NCBI RefSeq assembly: GCF_008520265.1 | Contig: NZ_VIQM01000040.1 | Coordinates: forward strand, 186,001 to 250,000 | Length of the DNA: 64,000 nt | Origin: Sphingobacterium cavernae | GTDB taxonomy: Bacteria > Bacteroidota > Bacteroidia > Sphingobacteriales > Sphingobacteriaceae | Reading direction: 5' to 3' | Shown: positions 1 to 8,086 of the stretch, piece after piece | Position numbering within the stretch: the stretch's first letter is position 1 | Layout: the number at the start of each line of letters is the position of its first letter | Position numbers and translations under genes: made by a program | Notes under the pieces: model-generated | What the model was told of the DNA's origin: nothing | What the model saw: the letters and a program-made list of their open reading frames with translations, nothing else | Databases searched by the model: none

Positions 1-2419
1 TATTAAACTGTTTTGGTAAAAAGTAGCGTAAATAAGTTGATCCGCCAGTACTTAGATTTGTATAATTCAAATCACGTTGTAGGCTGTTACGTTGATTATT
101 TACATTCACACGCCAGTTAAAATCATAGTCCAAACCTTTTGAATCTTGTTCATTAAAACTAAATCCTGTAAAAACAGATGCGTTTTGCGTATTGTTTAGT
201 TCATACTGCCCCTGATCGTTTCGTGAACCATCTTCCGAATAGCGTGTATATGTAAATCCATTTCCATAATTCGCTCCTGAAAATATATTCAATTGCACCT
301 TGCGGTCAAATATAGGTCTGCCATGGTTTGCATTTAAGTTTGCGTTCCAACTGGATCTACCCATTACATTGACATAGGTGCTTGTCGTCAATGTGTCAGT
401 TACAGTTCGTTTGTTTACGATTGGATTGTTTTTAAAACTTATTGCAGAATTTAAATTCCAGCTTGTCCCTTTTAAAAGACTCATAGTATTGTAATTCAAC
501 CTGAAATTATTGTTCACAGCTCGCTGCAAATCTGGATTTCCTAATTGTAAAAAGATAGGTGAAGTTTGTGGTTGCAATGGTTGCAATTGTCCAAATGAAG
601 GTACATCAAAACTATTTTGGTAAGATGCAGATAGATTTTTTCGATTAGAAATTCTATAATTACCATTAATATTTAAATCATTATCCCAAAAACTTCTGCT
701 AAGATCAATATCTCGGTAAGAGTCATTTATCCCCTGATCTCTATAGTTCGTTCGATTTGAAAGAGAGAAATTTAATTTTTCAGTATTATAATTCAAATTT
801 GCTACGACGCTTTGATTGCTAGACTCATTTATTAGATTTTGTGAATATTGTTCGTCAATTGTTTGATTCCCACCATCATTATTAAATGCATCAATTTTAT
901 TCTTGTTTTTATTGTACCCAAAATTATAGCCTATAGAGTAATACATTTGTTGGGTAATGCGATCAGAAAACTGTAATTGTGTAGAAAAATTATTACCATC
1001 AGATTCATTTATCCTTGTCTGATCGACGATTGTTTCTCTATTGTCTTTGTGTAAATAAGTGCGTTGAAAGACTTCACTTTCTTGGTTGGACTGATTCATG
1101 TCATTACTCACGTGAATATTAATCGATCTTCCATTGGCGTTGAGTCGTTTGCGATAATTTATTCGGAAATCGTTGGAAAGATTGTCTCCGAAATTGCGGT
1201 TAGAACTCCTAAAGTCACGTACAGAGTCGGTCGCATTGTTAAGCATAAAACTCTCCGAGCTACTAAAGCCTGTACTTTGATTTTGTCGTGCATTTAAATG
1301 CACTTCCATATTGGACGTCGAATCTATACGCCATCTAAATTGTGATCTAAAGTTATGTCCTTGGTTAGCATTCTCATTTTTGGAGCTGCTGTTTGTCTCT
1401 TGGATTTGATCATTAGAAACAATCTCTTTATTGTAGCTATCACGTTCGTTGCGGTTACTCGCATCATTAAAATTATAATTGGCGTTCACGTTCAGCTTTT
1501 TGCTAAAGAACTGATTTTCATAATTAGCTCCAATAGATGAGTTTTTTGGTTCACCTGTTATTTGGCTATTCATGCGTAATCCACCTTCACGCCCTCCCGC
1601 TGATGCGCCCATATTGTTGGTGTTAGCGGTGATTCCAATGCGTTCTGTTCGGTTAAACTTTGCAGCAAAGAGATTGGCTGTATATAATTCTTCCGTTCCG
1701 AGGTTAGCTTCGATGTTGCCGAATACACCAACGCGTGCTTCTTCTTTGAGCACTACATTCAACGTCTGAATACGCTGCCCATCATCGATGCCCGTTAACT
1801 CAGCTTGTTCAGACTTACGTTCATACACTTGAACTTTGTCAACCGCATCAGCGCGGACATTACGAATAGCGATTTTAGGATCATAACCAAAAAATTCCTC
1901 TCCATCAATCAATACCTTAGCAACTGATTTTCCGTGAGCGGTGATTGCACCATCACCAGAAACTGTAAGCCCCGGAAGCCTTCTCAATAGATCTTCTAAT
2001 TTAGCATTCTTCTCTGTTTCAAAACTGCCGGCATCGTACTCGATAGTATCTCCTTTGATACGAATTGGAATTCTTCCTGTCACAACCACTTCTTCTATCA
2101 AATTAGCTTGAGAATTCAGTAGAATGTTATCTAATGTGGTATTCTTGTTAAGTTGGATTGGTTGAGAATACAATTCGAATTTGGGGTAAGAGATTATTAC
2201 TATATAATCATTGTTTTTAATTCTCTTGAATTCAAAATTTCCGTTTTCATTCGCTCTGGTATGATATTGTAAGATCGAATCTTGATTTAGTAATATAATT
2301 GTTGCATTTGTTAGGGGGGTATTATCCGCTTTATCCAGGATTTTCCCATTTAAATTTGATTGTGCTATACTCAAGCTTGAAATCAGAAGTCCAAGAAAGG
2401 TAAAAATGATGCTTTTCAT
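1..2419 (-). CDS. Outer membrane beta-barrel / TonB-receptor-like protein (3' end outside window)
   Basis: About 806 codons read without a stop from ATG at 2419 down to the left edge, so the C-terminus is missing. The N-terminus is a signal peptide (MKSIIFTFLGLLISSLSIAQ). A carboxypeptidase-regulatory-like beta-sandwich follows (about residues 22-110, starting NGKILDKADNTPLTNA). A plug-like region comes next (about 110-210) with EEVVVTGRIPIRIKGDTIEY, a LLRRLPGLTVSGDG segment and KVLIDGEEFFGYDP. The remainder is a long Asn/Ser/Tyr-rich stretch with alternating strands, as in the outer-membrane beta-barrel family 3 proteins of Bacteroidota. These resemble TonB-dependent receptors, but the substrate is usually unknown and no partner gene lies beside it. 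It is monocistronic on the visible side, divergent from the thioredoxin-like gene. The family call is firm; transport function is inferred. Confidence 0.85.
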   Translation of the reverse strand, partial: MKSIIFTFLGLLISSLSIAQSNLNGKILDKADNTPLTNATIILLNQDSILQYHTRANENGNFEFKRIKNNDYIVIISYPKFELYSQPIQLNKNTTLDNILLNSQANLIEEVVVTGRIPIRIKGDTIEYDAGSFETEKNAKLEDLLRRLPGLTVSGDGAITAHGKSVAKVLIDGEEFFGYDPKIAIRNVRADAVDKVQVYERKSEQAELTGIDDGQRIQTLNVVLKEEARVGVFGNIEANLGTEELYTANLFAAKFNRTERIGITANTNNMGASAGGREGGLRMNSQITGEPKNSSIGANYENQFFSKKLNVNANYNFNDASNRNERDSYNKEIVSNDQIQETNSSSKNENANQGHNFRSQFRWRIDSTSNMEVHLNARQNQSTGFSSSESFMLNNATDSVRDFRSSNRNFGDNLSNDFRINYRKRLNANGRSINIHVSNDMNQSNQESEVFQRTYLHKDNRETIVDQTRINESDGNNFSTQLQFSDRITQQMYYSIGYNFGYNKNKNKIDAFNNDGGNQTIDEQYSQNLINESSNQSVVANLNYNTEKLNFSLSNRTNYRDQGINDSYRDIDLSRSFWDNDLNINGNYRISNRKNLSASYQNSFDVPSFGQLQPLQPQTSPIFLQLGNPDLQRAVNNNFRLNYNTMSLLKGTSWNLNSAISFKNNPIVNKRTVTDTLTTSTYVNVMGRSSWNANLNANHGRPIFDRKVQLNIFSGANYGNGFTYTRYSEDGSRNDQGQYELNNTQNASVFTGFSFNEQDSKGLDYDFNWRVNVNNQRNSLQRDLNYTNLSTGGSTYLRYFLPKQFN

Positions 2420-2485
2420 TAAAATTGGTTTATGGTATTAGGGTCTTAGATGGAAGTTTTATAAAAAGGTTTAATCGAGAACCAA

Positions 2486-2493
2486 CAAATTTA
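2486..2493 (-). promoter_or_regulatory. Candidate -7 box for the outer-membrane protein gene
   Basis: Read on the minus strand, the sequence is TAAATTTG, an exact match to the Bacteroidota -7 consensus TAnnTTTG. It would give a leader of roughly 60 nt to the ATG at 2419. No clear -33 TTG at the usual spacing was seen, so support rests on one box. Confidence 0.35.
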
Positions 2494-2518
2494 TGACAAA
2501 TAATATTTCGTAAAAAAG

Positions 2519-2526
2519 TACTTTTG
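2519..2526 (+). promoter_or_regulatory. Candidate -7 box for the thioredoxin-like/YjbR gene pair
   Basis: TACTTTTG matches TAnnTTTG and ends 22 nt before the ATG at 2549, giving a short leader typical of the phylum. No convincing -33 element is visible. Confidence 0.45.
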
Positions 2527-2548
2527 TTTAACCTTAAAACACTGATAT

Positions 2549-3100
2549 ATGACTTTTGAAGAATACTTAAATTATTTCGAGCAGATCATCTTAAATCCTG
2601 AGCAATATCCTGTTTATCAAGATGAAAATTATTACAATTATGCCAAACTAAATTGGTCAAGAACCAATCGTTGGCTAAATAAATTTGAGCCCAACGATGA
2701 GCTCAAAGCTCTAATTTCTTCAATACAAGAGCCACAAACTTGGATTATTATTACGGAGCCATGGTGTGGTGATGCAGCACATTCAGTTCCACAATTGATT
2801 AATATGGTGGAGAATAATGCAAATATCAAGGTGGATATTCAATTGCGTGACGAGGAGCCTTTTATGATTGAGAATTATTTAACAAATGGGGGGAAGTCTA
2901 TTCCTAAGCTGATTATACGAGATGCAAATAATAATGATTTAGCTGTTTGGGGACCGCGTCCTCAAAAACTCCAAGAGTTATATTTGTTTTGGAAAGAAGA
3001 AGGTGTTGAATTCAACGCTATGAAAGAATCTCTTCAAAAGTGGTATAATGAAGATAAAGGTGTTGAAATTCAAAATGATATCATAAAACTTTTATCTTAG
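2549..3100 (+). CDS. Thioredoxin-like fold protein with single-cysteine WCGDA motif
   Basis: The 183-residue cytoplasmic protein has no signal peptide. The central motif EPWCGDAAHSVP sits after a beta-strand (TWIIIT) in the place of the thioredoxin WCxxC site. A cis-Pro-like segment (GGKSIPKLIIRD) follows further on, as expected of a thioredoxin fold (Thioredoxin_9-like). The second active-site cysteine is absent: the motif is C-G-D-A, so classical dithiol-disulfide exchange is unlikely. A mono-thiol, peroxidase-coupled or binding role is possible. It probably shares a transcript with the YjbR-like gene that begins 14 nt downstream. The fold is confident, the function unknown. Confidence 0.8.
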   Translation: MTFEEYLNYFEQIILNPEQYPVYQDENYYNYAKLNWSRTNRWLNKFEPNDELKALISSIQEPQTWIIITEPWCGDAAHSVPQLINMVENNANIKVDIQLRDEEPFMIENYLTNGGKSIPKLIIRDANNNDLAVWGPRPQKLQELYLFWKEEGVEFNAMKESLQKWYNEDKGVEIQNDIIKLLS

Positions 3101-3114
3101 TACATAATTTTACT

Positions 3115-3471
3115 ATGCATATTGAAGATATTAGATCGCATTGCTTAGAAAAGCATCAATTGGTCACTGAAGAATTACCTTTTGGACCTGATACGCTTGT
3201 TTTCAAAATTGCAGGTAAAGTGTTTCTTTTAATCGGTTTGGATCAAGTGGAGAATTTGAGTTTCAACGTGAAATGTGATCCTGAATATGCAATTGAACTA
3301 CGTGAGAAATACGATCAAACTATATTTCCAGGATATCATATGAATAAAAAACACTGGAATACGGTTTTTCTTGGTCGAGAATTGAACCCGAAACAGTTAT
3401 TAGATCTAATTGATCATAGCTTTGATTTAGTGGTCAAATCCCTTCCTAAAAGTATGCGAGAAACTATATAA
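3115..3471 (+). CDS. MmcQ/YjbR family protein
   Basis: At 118 residues it has the usual length for the YjbR/CyaY-like family. Diagnostic segments are an N-terminal helix followed by EELPFGPDTLVFKIAGKVF, then a strand ending FNVKCDPE, and PGYHMNKKHWNTVFL near the middle. Members bind DNA in some assays, but their cellular role is not established. It follows the thioredoxin-like gene by 14 nt and is closed by a strong bidirectional terminator that begins on the last base of its stop codon. Confidence 0.88.
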   Translation: MHIEDIRSHCLEKHQLVTEELPFGPDTLVFKIAGKVFLLIGLDQVENLSFNVKCDPEYAIELREKYDQTIFPGYHMNKKHWNTVFLGRELNPKQLLDLIDHSFDLVVKSLPKSMRETI

Positions 3472-3507
3472 CTACAAAAGGCAATCCTCAAGATTGCCTT
3501 TTGTAGT
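3471..3507. terminator. Bidirectional intrinsic terminator
   Basis: A perfect 16-bp stem (3471-3486 with 3492-3507) has a 5-nt loop. Its arms contain AAAAGG/CCTTTT runs, so a U-rich end is made in both directions. It separates the convergent YjbR-like and oxygenase genes. Confidence 0.85.
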
Positions 3508-3511
3508 TATA

Positions 3512-4474
3512 TTACATTTTCAAACCAATTTCTCTTAAGCGTTCGTCCAAATATTGACCTGCTGTATAATCTTCGTATAATTTTGGATATTCTTCCGAAA
3601 TACATGAATCTAATGATTCTAAGCTCATACTTGCCTTTGGATGTAAGAAGAATGGCACAGAATAGCGTGATGTCTTCATCAATTCACGAGGAGGATTCAC
3701 CACTCTATGTGTAGTTGATTTCAATTTATTGTTAGTTAACCGTTGCAACATATCTCCTACATTCACAACAATATCTTCTCCTTTAGCTTTTATTGGAAAC
3801 CATTGGCCATCTTTCGTTAATACCTCTAAACCATCAGCACTAGCTCCAATTAATAAAGTAATCAAATTGATGTCTTCATGTGCACCTGCTCTTACGGCAT
3901 CATCAGAAATAGATTCTGGATTTTCGATAGGAAAATAGTGAATAGCTCTCAGTATTGAATTGCCATTGATTACATATTTTTCAAAATAATCTTCTTCTAA
4001 TTCTAAATAGGAAGCAATGGCTTTCAACAGATTACGCCCAGCATCTTCAAGTTTTTTGTAAATTTCGGCAGTTATCTCGTTAAATTTCGGTAATTCAGCT
4101 ACAGATGGATTGTCCGGGAAGTCCGCTTTTGAGTACTCTTCGCCTATAATAGTTTGACCACGCTGCCAAAACTCTTTCAAATCTGGAACCTTAGCGTCTT
4201 TGGCTTTTTCTCTGCCTTTACTAGTATAACCACGTTGGCCAGCTAACTCCGGATATTCATATTTATCTTTTGTTTCTTGCGGTAAATCAAAAAAAGCTTT
4301 TACGACAGCATAAAGCTCCTCGATCAACGCAGGGCTAAGTCCATGATTTGCAATTGTTACGAAGCCGGTCTCATTAAATGCTTTACCGATATTTTGTACA
4401 AATTGAGCGCGAAGCTCGGTAGACCCCTGAGTATAATCATGTAGATCTAGACGAGGAATATTCACTAATGCCAT
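3512..4474 (-). CDS. 2-oxoglutarate/Fe(II)-dependent dioxygenase, isopenicillin-N-synthase-like
   Basis: The protein has 320 residues from ATG 4474. The N-terminal DIOX_N region starts ALVNIPRLDL and contains GFVTIANHGL. The C-terminal double-stranded beta-helix carries the Fe(II) ligands H199 and D201 (AHEDINLITLL) and H256 (STTHRVVNPP). R270 and S272 (SRYS) form the usual 2-oxoglutarate site. Such enzymes hydroxylate or desaturate small molecules; the substrate here cannot be read from sequence. A longer frame from GTG at 4495 exists, but that GTG falls inside the promoter -7 box, so ATG 4474 is preferred. It is transcribed divergently from the MarR-fad operon and could share its control region, but no metabolic link is evident. 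Confidence 0.9.
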   Translation of the reverse strand: MALVNIPRLDLHDYTQGSTELRAQFVQNIGKAFNETGFVTIANHGLSPALIEELYAVVKAFFDLPQETKDKYEYPELAGQRGYTSKGREKAKDAKVPDLKEFWQRGQTIIGEEYSKADFPDNPSVAELPKFNEITAEIYKKLEDAGRNLLKAIASYLELEEDYFEKYVINGNSILRAIHYFPIENPESISDDAVRAGAHEDINLITLLIGASADGLEVLTKDGQWFPIKAKGEDIVVNVGDMLQRLTNNKLKSTTHRVVNPPRELMKTSRYSVPFFLHPKASMSLESLDSCISEEYPKLYEDYTAGQYLDERLREIGLKM

Positions 4475-4494
4475 ATTTTTGCTTTTTGTTTTCA

Positions 4495-4523
4495 CAAAGT
4501 TAAAGCATTATTCGCATATACAA
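4495..4523 (-). promoter_or_regulatory. Promoter of the oxygenase gene (-33 TTG, -7 TAACTTTG)
   Basis: On the minus strand TTG (4523-4521) is followed after 18 nt by TAACTTTG (4502-4495). That agrees with the Bacteroidota primary-sigma consensus. It leaves about 15-20 nt to ATG 4474 and rules out the upstream GTG as start. Confidence 0.65.
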
Positions 4524-4684
4524 TATTGATTATGTTTATAACCTATCGTATATTCGCGCTAATTATTAGATAATCAATGCTTAAAAGTTATCCACATTTT
4601 GCCTTGATACTGATTATATCTATTAACCAATGATGTGTTTAATCAATTTCAGACACAATTTTATTAAAAAAAACAACATAATTC

Positions 4685-4715
4685 TTGAAATATTAAATTC
4701 TAATCTATAGATTTG
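4685..4715 (+). promoter_or_regulatory. Promoter of the marR-fadNAE operon
   Basis: TTG (4685-4687), a 20-nt spacer and TAGATTTG (4708-4715) match both parts of the Bacteroidota promoter consensus. Transcription should begin near 4719-4723, inside the palindrome described next. Confidence 0.7.
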
Positions 4716-4729
4716 TTATGCGTGCATAA
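4716..4729. promoter_or_regulatory. Palindrome at the start of transcription, candidate MarR operator
   Basis: TTATGC-GT-GCATAA is a perfect 6-bp inverted repeat with a 2-bp centre. It begins on the base after the -7 box and covers the expected transcription start of the marR-fad operon. Its position would let a bound dimer block initiation, and MarR proteins commonly bind short palindromes in their own promoters. The identity of the binder is inferred. Confidence 0.45.
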
Positions 4730-4762
4730 TAAATGCAGGTTAGCCATTTTACCGAATTGACT

Positions 4763-5209
4763 ATGAGCCAGAATAAAACAATTGATTATTTTTTAAAAGC
4801 CGCTTGGCAAACTGTAGCGAATAAATACAATGCAATAGCTACACAGTATGGTTTTACGCAGGCAGCTGGGTATATATTAATCAATATTCACAAAGAGGGA
4901 ACACCTGTATCACAAATAGCCACTTTGACAGGTGTAAAGACGACATCGCTTTCGCGCGTGTTAGTGAATTTGGAAAGTTTAGGCTTCATTTATAGAGAGG
5001 CTAGCGCACAAGATAAACGTTCTGTGAAGGTATTTTTAACTCCTTTGGGGGTGGAGAAACGAAAAATTGCAAAAGATGTCGTGAAAGGCTTCAATGAATA
5101 TTTGGATGCGCAATTTACCGAGAAAGAAAGACAACAGTTAGCACAAATGCTTGCTAAATTAAATGATTTGGCAAATAAATATGAACCACAAGTCATGGTT
5201 GAAGAGTAA
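4763..5209 (+). CDS. MarR-family transcriptional regulator, likely repressor of the fad operon
   Basis: The protein has 148 residues from ATG 4763; an upstream ATG at 4733 adds 10 residues but would leave only about a 10-nt leader. It has a winged-helix fold. The recognition region is PVSQIATLTGVKTTSLSRVL, and the wing contains REASAQDKRSVKVFLTPLG, the DxR signature of MarR proteins. Amphipathic terminal helices probably form the dimer interface. The gene lies 18 nt upstream of fadN and is almost certainly its co-transcribed regulator, with an acyl-CoA or fatty acid as a plausible ligand (inference). A palindrome at the promoter is the likely operator. Confidence 0.88.
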   Translation: MSQNKTIDYFLKAAWQTVANKYNAIATQYGFTQAAGYILINIHKEGTPVSQIATLTGVKTTSLSRVLVNLESLGFIYREASAQDKRSVKVFLTPLGVEKRKIAKDVVKGFNEYLDAQFTEKERQQLAQMLAKLNDLANKYEPQVMVEE

Positions 5210-5227
5210 TCAAAAAAATATAAACTT

Positions 5228-7654
5228 ATGATGAGAAGCATTAAAAAAGTAGCAGTGTTGGGTTCGGGGGTGATGGGTTCGCGTATCGCATGCCACTTTG
5301 CTAATATTGGTGTAGAGGTGTTGCTTTTGGATATTCCTCCAAAGGAATTGCTTCCCGCCGAAGAAGCGAAAGGGTTATCATTAGAAAGTGCTGCGGTAAG
5401 AAATCGTATTGTTAATACCTCACTTGATACCGCAATAAAATCTAATCCAGCGCCTCTATTTAGCAAATCTTATGCGAAGCGAATACAGACAGGAAACTTT
5501 GAGGATGATATGTCCAAAATTTCGCAGGTTGATTGGATTATCGAAGTTGTAGTCGAACGTTTGGATATTAAAAAATCTGTGTTTGAACAGGTCGAAAAAT
5601 ACCGCAAACAAGGAACTTTAATCACTTCCAATACATCTGGTATTCCTATTCATATGATGAATGAAGGTAGATCGGATGATTTTAAAGCTCATTTTTGTGG
5701 CACACACTTTTTTAATCCTCCTCGTTATCTGCAATTATTAGAAATTATTCCAACAGCATTCACTAAACAAGAAGTTGTTGATTTCTTAATGCATTTTGGT
5801 GACAAAATGTTGGGTAAGACAGTTGTATTGTGTAAAGATACTCCTGCCTTTATAGGCAATCGTATTGGTGTTTACTCGATGTTGGCTTTGACACATTTAG
5901 TGAGTCAGTTAGACTTGTCAGTCGAAGAAGTCGACAAATACACTGGTCCAGCTATGGGACATCCTAAGTCGGCAACTTTCCGTACTGCAGATGTGGTTGG
6001 TTTGGATACTTTAGTCAACGTGGCTAATGGTTTGGATCAAAATGCACCAAATGACGAGGCTAAAGGTGTCTTCAAATTGCCTGATTACATCACCAAGATG
6101 GTCGAAAATAAATGGTTGGGTGAAAAGACAAAAAAGGGTTTTTATGAAAAAGTAAAAGCGGCTGACGGTAGTTCTGAAATTTTGTCTTTAAACTTGAAAA
6201 CCTTAGAATATGGCTCGCAACAAAAAGTTAAGTCTTCGACATTAGAAGCTACTAAGTTGGTGGAAGATATTCGCAAGCGCATGAAAGTATATGAACAAGG
6301 TACAGATAAAGCGGCTGCACTTTTTCGCGCTATGCATTACCCTTTGTTCGAATATGTTTCAAAACGTGTACCTGAGATTACGGATGATTTTTTCCGTATT
6401 GACGATGCGATGCGTGCGGGTTTCGGTTGGGAAATAGGTCCTTTTGAAGTTTGGGATGCTTTGGGAGTTCGTGAAACTTTAGGCAAGATTCAGTCAGAGG
6501 AAAAACGCCTTCCAGGTCAAACAGGTGAAGTAGCACAGTGGGTGCATGATATGTTGGCGTCGGGTGCTGAGAGCTTTTACAAAGTAGAAAATGGTGTTCG
6601 CCATTATTATGATATAGCAAGCAAATCGTATAAACCAATTCCGGGTACGGAAGATTTAATCGTATTAGACCATATCCGTGACTCGAAAACGATTTGGAAA
6701 AACTCTGGAGTTTCAATCATTGATTTGGGTGATGGAATTATCAACTGTGAATTTCATACCAAAATGAATACTATTGGAGGTGATGTAATTCAAGGTATCA
6801 ACAAAGCAATTGATATTGCGGAAAAAGATTACCGTGGATTAGTGATTTCGAATGACGGGAAAAATTTCTCCGCAGGAGCGAATATCGGTATGATATTTAT
6901 GATGGCAGTAGAGCAAGATTACGATGAGTTGAATATGGCGGTTCGTATGTTCCAAAATACAGCGATGCGTCTTCGGTATTCATCAATTCCTGTAGTTGCA
7001 GCTCCATTTCAATTAACTTTAGGTGGTGGTTGTGAGTTTTCGATGCATGCTGATTTTGTGCAGTTGCACGCTGAGACATATATGGGATTGGTTGAATTTG
7101 GTGTTGGTGTAATTCCAGGTGGTGGCGGTTCAAAAGAATTTGCATTGCGTGCTTCGGATGAGTACAAGCCAGAGCAAATTGTGCAGACTACTTTAAAAGA
7201 TAGATTTTTGACTATAGGTCAGGCTAAAGTGTCAACTTCAGCTGTCGAAGCATTCGAGTTAGGTTATTTGCAACAAGGAAAATATGCGATTACGATGAAT
7301 CGTACACGATTATTGGCTGATGCAAAAGCTAAAGCTATTGAATTGGCAGAAGCAGGTTATGTACAACCAATTCCACGTACGGATATCAAAGTATTGGGTA
7401 ACCAAGGTTTGGGCATTGTCTATGTAGGCGCTGACTCGATGCGTGCAGGTAAATACATTTCAGATCACGACAAGAAAATCTCCGAAAAACTAGGTTATGT
7501 GATGTGTGGGGGCGACCTCTCAGCACCAACGGAAGTTTCGGAACAATACTTACTCGACTTAGAACGCAAAGCTTTCTTGGAATTATGTGCTGAACGCAAA
7601 ACATTAGAGCGTATACAGCATATGTTGACAAAAGGGAAGCCTTTGAGGAACTAG
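5228..7654 (+). CDS. fadN: 3-hydroxyacyl-CoA dehydrogenase / enoyl-CoA hydratase fusion (FadN type)
   Basis: The 808-residue protein carries out the hydration and NAD-dependent oxidation steps of fatty-acid beta-oxidation. The Rossmann dinucleotide site is at the very N-terminus (KVAVLGSGVMGSRIA). The 3HCDH active-site segment GTHFFNPPRYLQLLEIIP follows, then C-terminal 3HCDH repeats with ATFRTADVVGLDTL and AMRAGFGWEIGPFEVWD. A crotonase domain lies last (about 480-720), with the oxyanion segment LGGGCEFS and VEFGVGVIPGGGG. This dehydrogenase-first order matches Bacillus FadN and is the reverse of E. coli FadB/FadJ. Start is ATG 5228 or the adjacent ATG 5231. It lies between marR and an inserted IVP gene; fadA and fadE follow. 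Confidence 0.93.
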   Translation: MMRSIKKVAVLGSGVMGSRIACHFANIGVEVLLLDIPPKELLPAEEAKGLSLESAAVRNRIVNTSLDTAIKSNPAPLFSKSYAKRIQTGNFEDDMSKISQVDWIIEVVVERLDIKKSVFEQVEKYRKQGTLITSNTSGIPIHMMNEGRSDDFKAHFCGTHFFNPPRYLQLLEIIPTAFTKQEVVDFLMHFGDKMLGKTVVLCKDTPAFIGNRIGVYSMLALTHLVSQLDLSVEEVDKYTGPAMGHPKSATFRTADVVGLDTLVNVANGLDQNAPNDEAKGVFKLPDYITKMVENKWLGEKTKKGFYEKVKAADGSSEILSLNLKTLEYGSQQKVKSSTLEATKLVEDIRKRMKVYEQGTDKAAALFRAMHYPLFEYVSKRVPEITDDFFRIDDAMRAGFGWEIGPFEVWDALGVRETLGKIQSEEKRLPGQTGEVAQWVHDMLASGAESFYKVENGVRHYYDIASKSYKPIPGTEDLIVLDHIRDSKTIWKNSGVSIIDLGDGIINCEFHTKMNTIGGDVIQGINKAIDIAEKDYRGLVISNDGKNFSAGANIGMIFMMAVEQDYDELNMAVRMFQNTAMRLRYSSIPVVAAPFQLTLGGGCEFSMHADFVQLHAETYMGLVEFGVGVIPGGGGSKEFALRASDEYKPEQIVQTTLKDRFLTIGQAKVSTSAVEAFELGYLQQGKYAITMNRTRLLADAKAKAIELAEAGYVQPIPRTDIKVLGNQGLGIVYVGADSMRAGKYISDHDKKISEKLGYVMCGGDLSAPTEVSEQYLLDLERKAFLELCAERKTLERIQHMLTKGKPLRN

Positions 7655-7694
7655 TCTTGAAGTATTGAATATTAAGTAGTGAGAATTGAGTATG
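7655..7694 (+). repeat. Degenerate heptamer repeats, left arm flanking the IVP gene
   Basis: Just after the fadN stop are about five diverged copies of a seven-base unit close to TTGAGTA. Bases 7677-7694 (TAGTGAGAATTGAGTATG) form an imperfect inverted repeat with 8047-8064. In RNA 15 of 18 positions can pair, including one G-U. The arm contains the ATG of the small gene. Confidence 0.6.
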
Positions 7695-8042
7695 CATAAA
7701 TTTCGAGAATTAGTTGTTTGGAAAAAGGCTATGGATTTAGCTACTTCAGTATATCTGAGTACAGAAAATCTACCTATCACGGAAAAGTTTGGCCTTCTGA
7801 CTCAAATTAGAAGATGTGCTGTTTCAATTTGTTCTAACATTGCTGAAGATGCGGGGCGAAATACAAAAGGTGAATTTGTTCAATTTTTGGGAATTGCAAA
7901 CGGTTCGGCATATGAATTGGAGACACAATTAGAACTGCTTAATAGATTGGAGTATATAGATGATTCGATTAAGAATAAACTATGTGATGAGGTAGAAGCT
8001 GTACAAAAGATGCTTTACAATTTGATGAAATCAATGAAGTAA
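7692..8042 (+). CDS. Four-helix-bundle protein, 23S rRNA intervening-sequence protein family
   Basis: The 116-residue protein starts MHKFRELVVWKKAMDLA. Family hallmarks are the opening F-x-x-L-x-V-W-x-K-A, PITEKFGLLTQIRRCAVSIC, the SNIAEDAGRN motif and the helical C-terminus. Relatives were first found inside intervening sequences of 23S rRNA genes and form a pentameric bundle; their biochemical role is unresolved. Here the gene sits between fadN and fadA, where it interrupts an otherwise conserved gene order, and it has no metabolic reason to be there. The ORF is bracketed tightly by inverted heptamer repeats, which suggests it arrived as a unit. The ATG at 7692 is preferred to the in-frame TTG at 7686. 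Confidence 0.9.
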   Translation: MHKFRELVVWKKAMDLATSVYLSTENLPITEKFGLLTQIRRCAVSICSNIAEDAGRNTKGEFVQFLGIANGSAYELETQLELLNRLEYIDDSIKNKLCDEVEAVQKMLYNLMKSMK

Positions 8043-8046
8043 TCTC

Positions 8047-8078
8047 CATACGCAATACACATTACGCACTACTAAAAC
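8047..8078 (+). repeat. Degenerate heptamer repeats, right arm flanking the IVP gene
   Basis: Starting four bases after the IVP stop, the reverse complement reads as diverged TAxTGxG heptamers. Bases 8047-8064 are the inverted partner of 7677-7694. The arm ends about 10-20 bases before the fadA start. Confidence 0.55.
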
Positions 8079-8086
8079 ACAGAAAA

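Noticed and set aside
4475-4495. GTG start at 4495 for the oxygenase
   Set aside because: The GTG overlaps the well-spaced promoter -7 box; ATG 4474 begins the conserved N-terminus.
4990-5466. 158-codon minus-strand ORF across marR and the start of fadN
   Set aside because: It lies opposite two well-supported genes, has no recognisable domain and reads as a shadow of their codon pattern.
7386-7697. Minus-strand ORF over the fadN end and the IVP left arm
   Set aside because: It is antisense to fadN coding sequence and to the repeats, with no sign of its own start signals.
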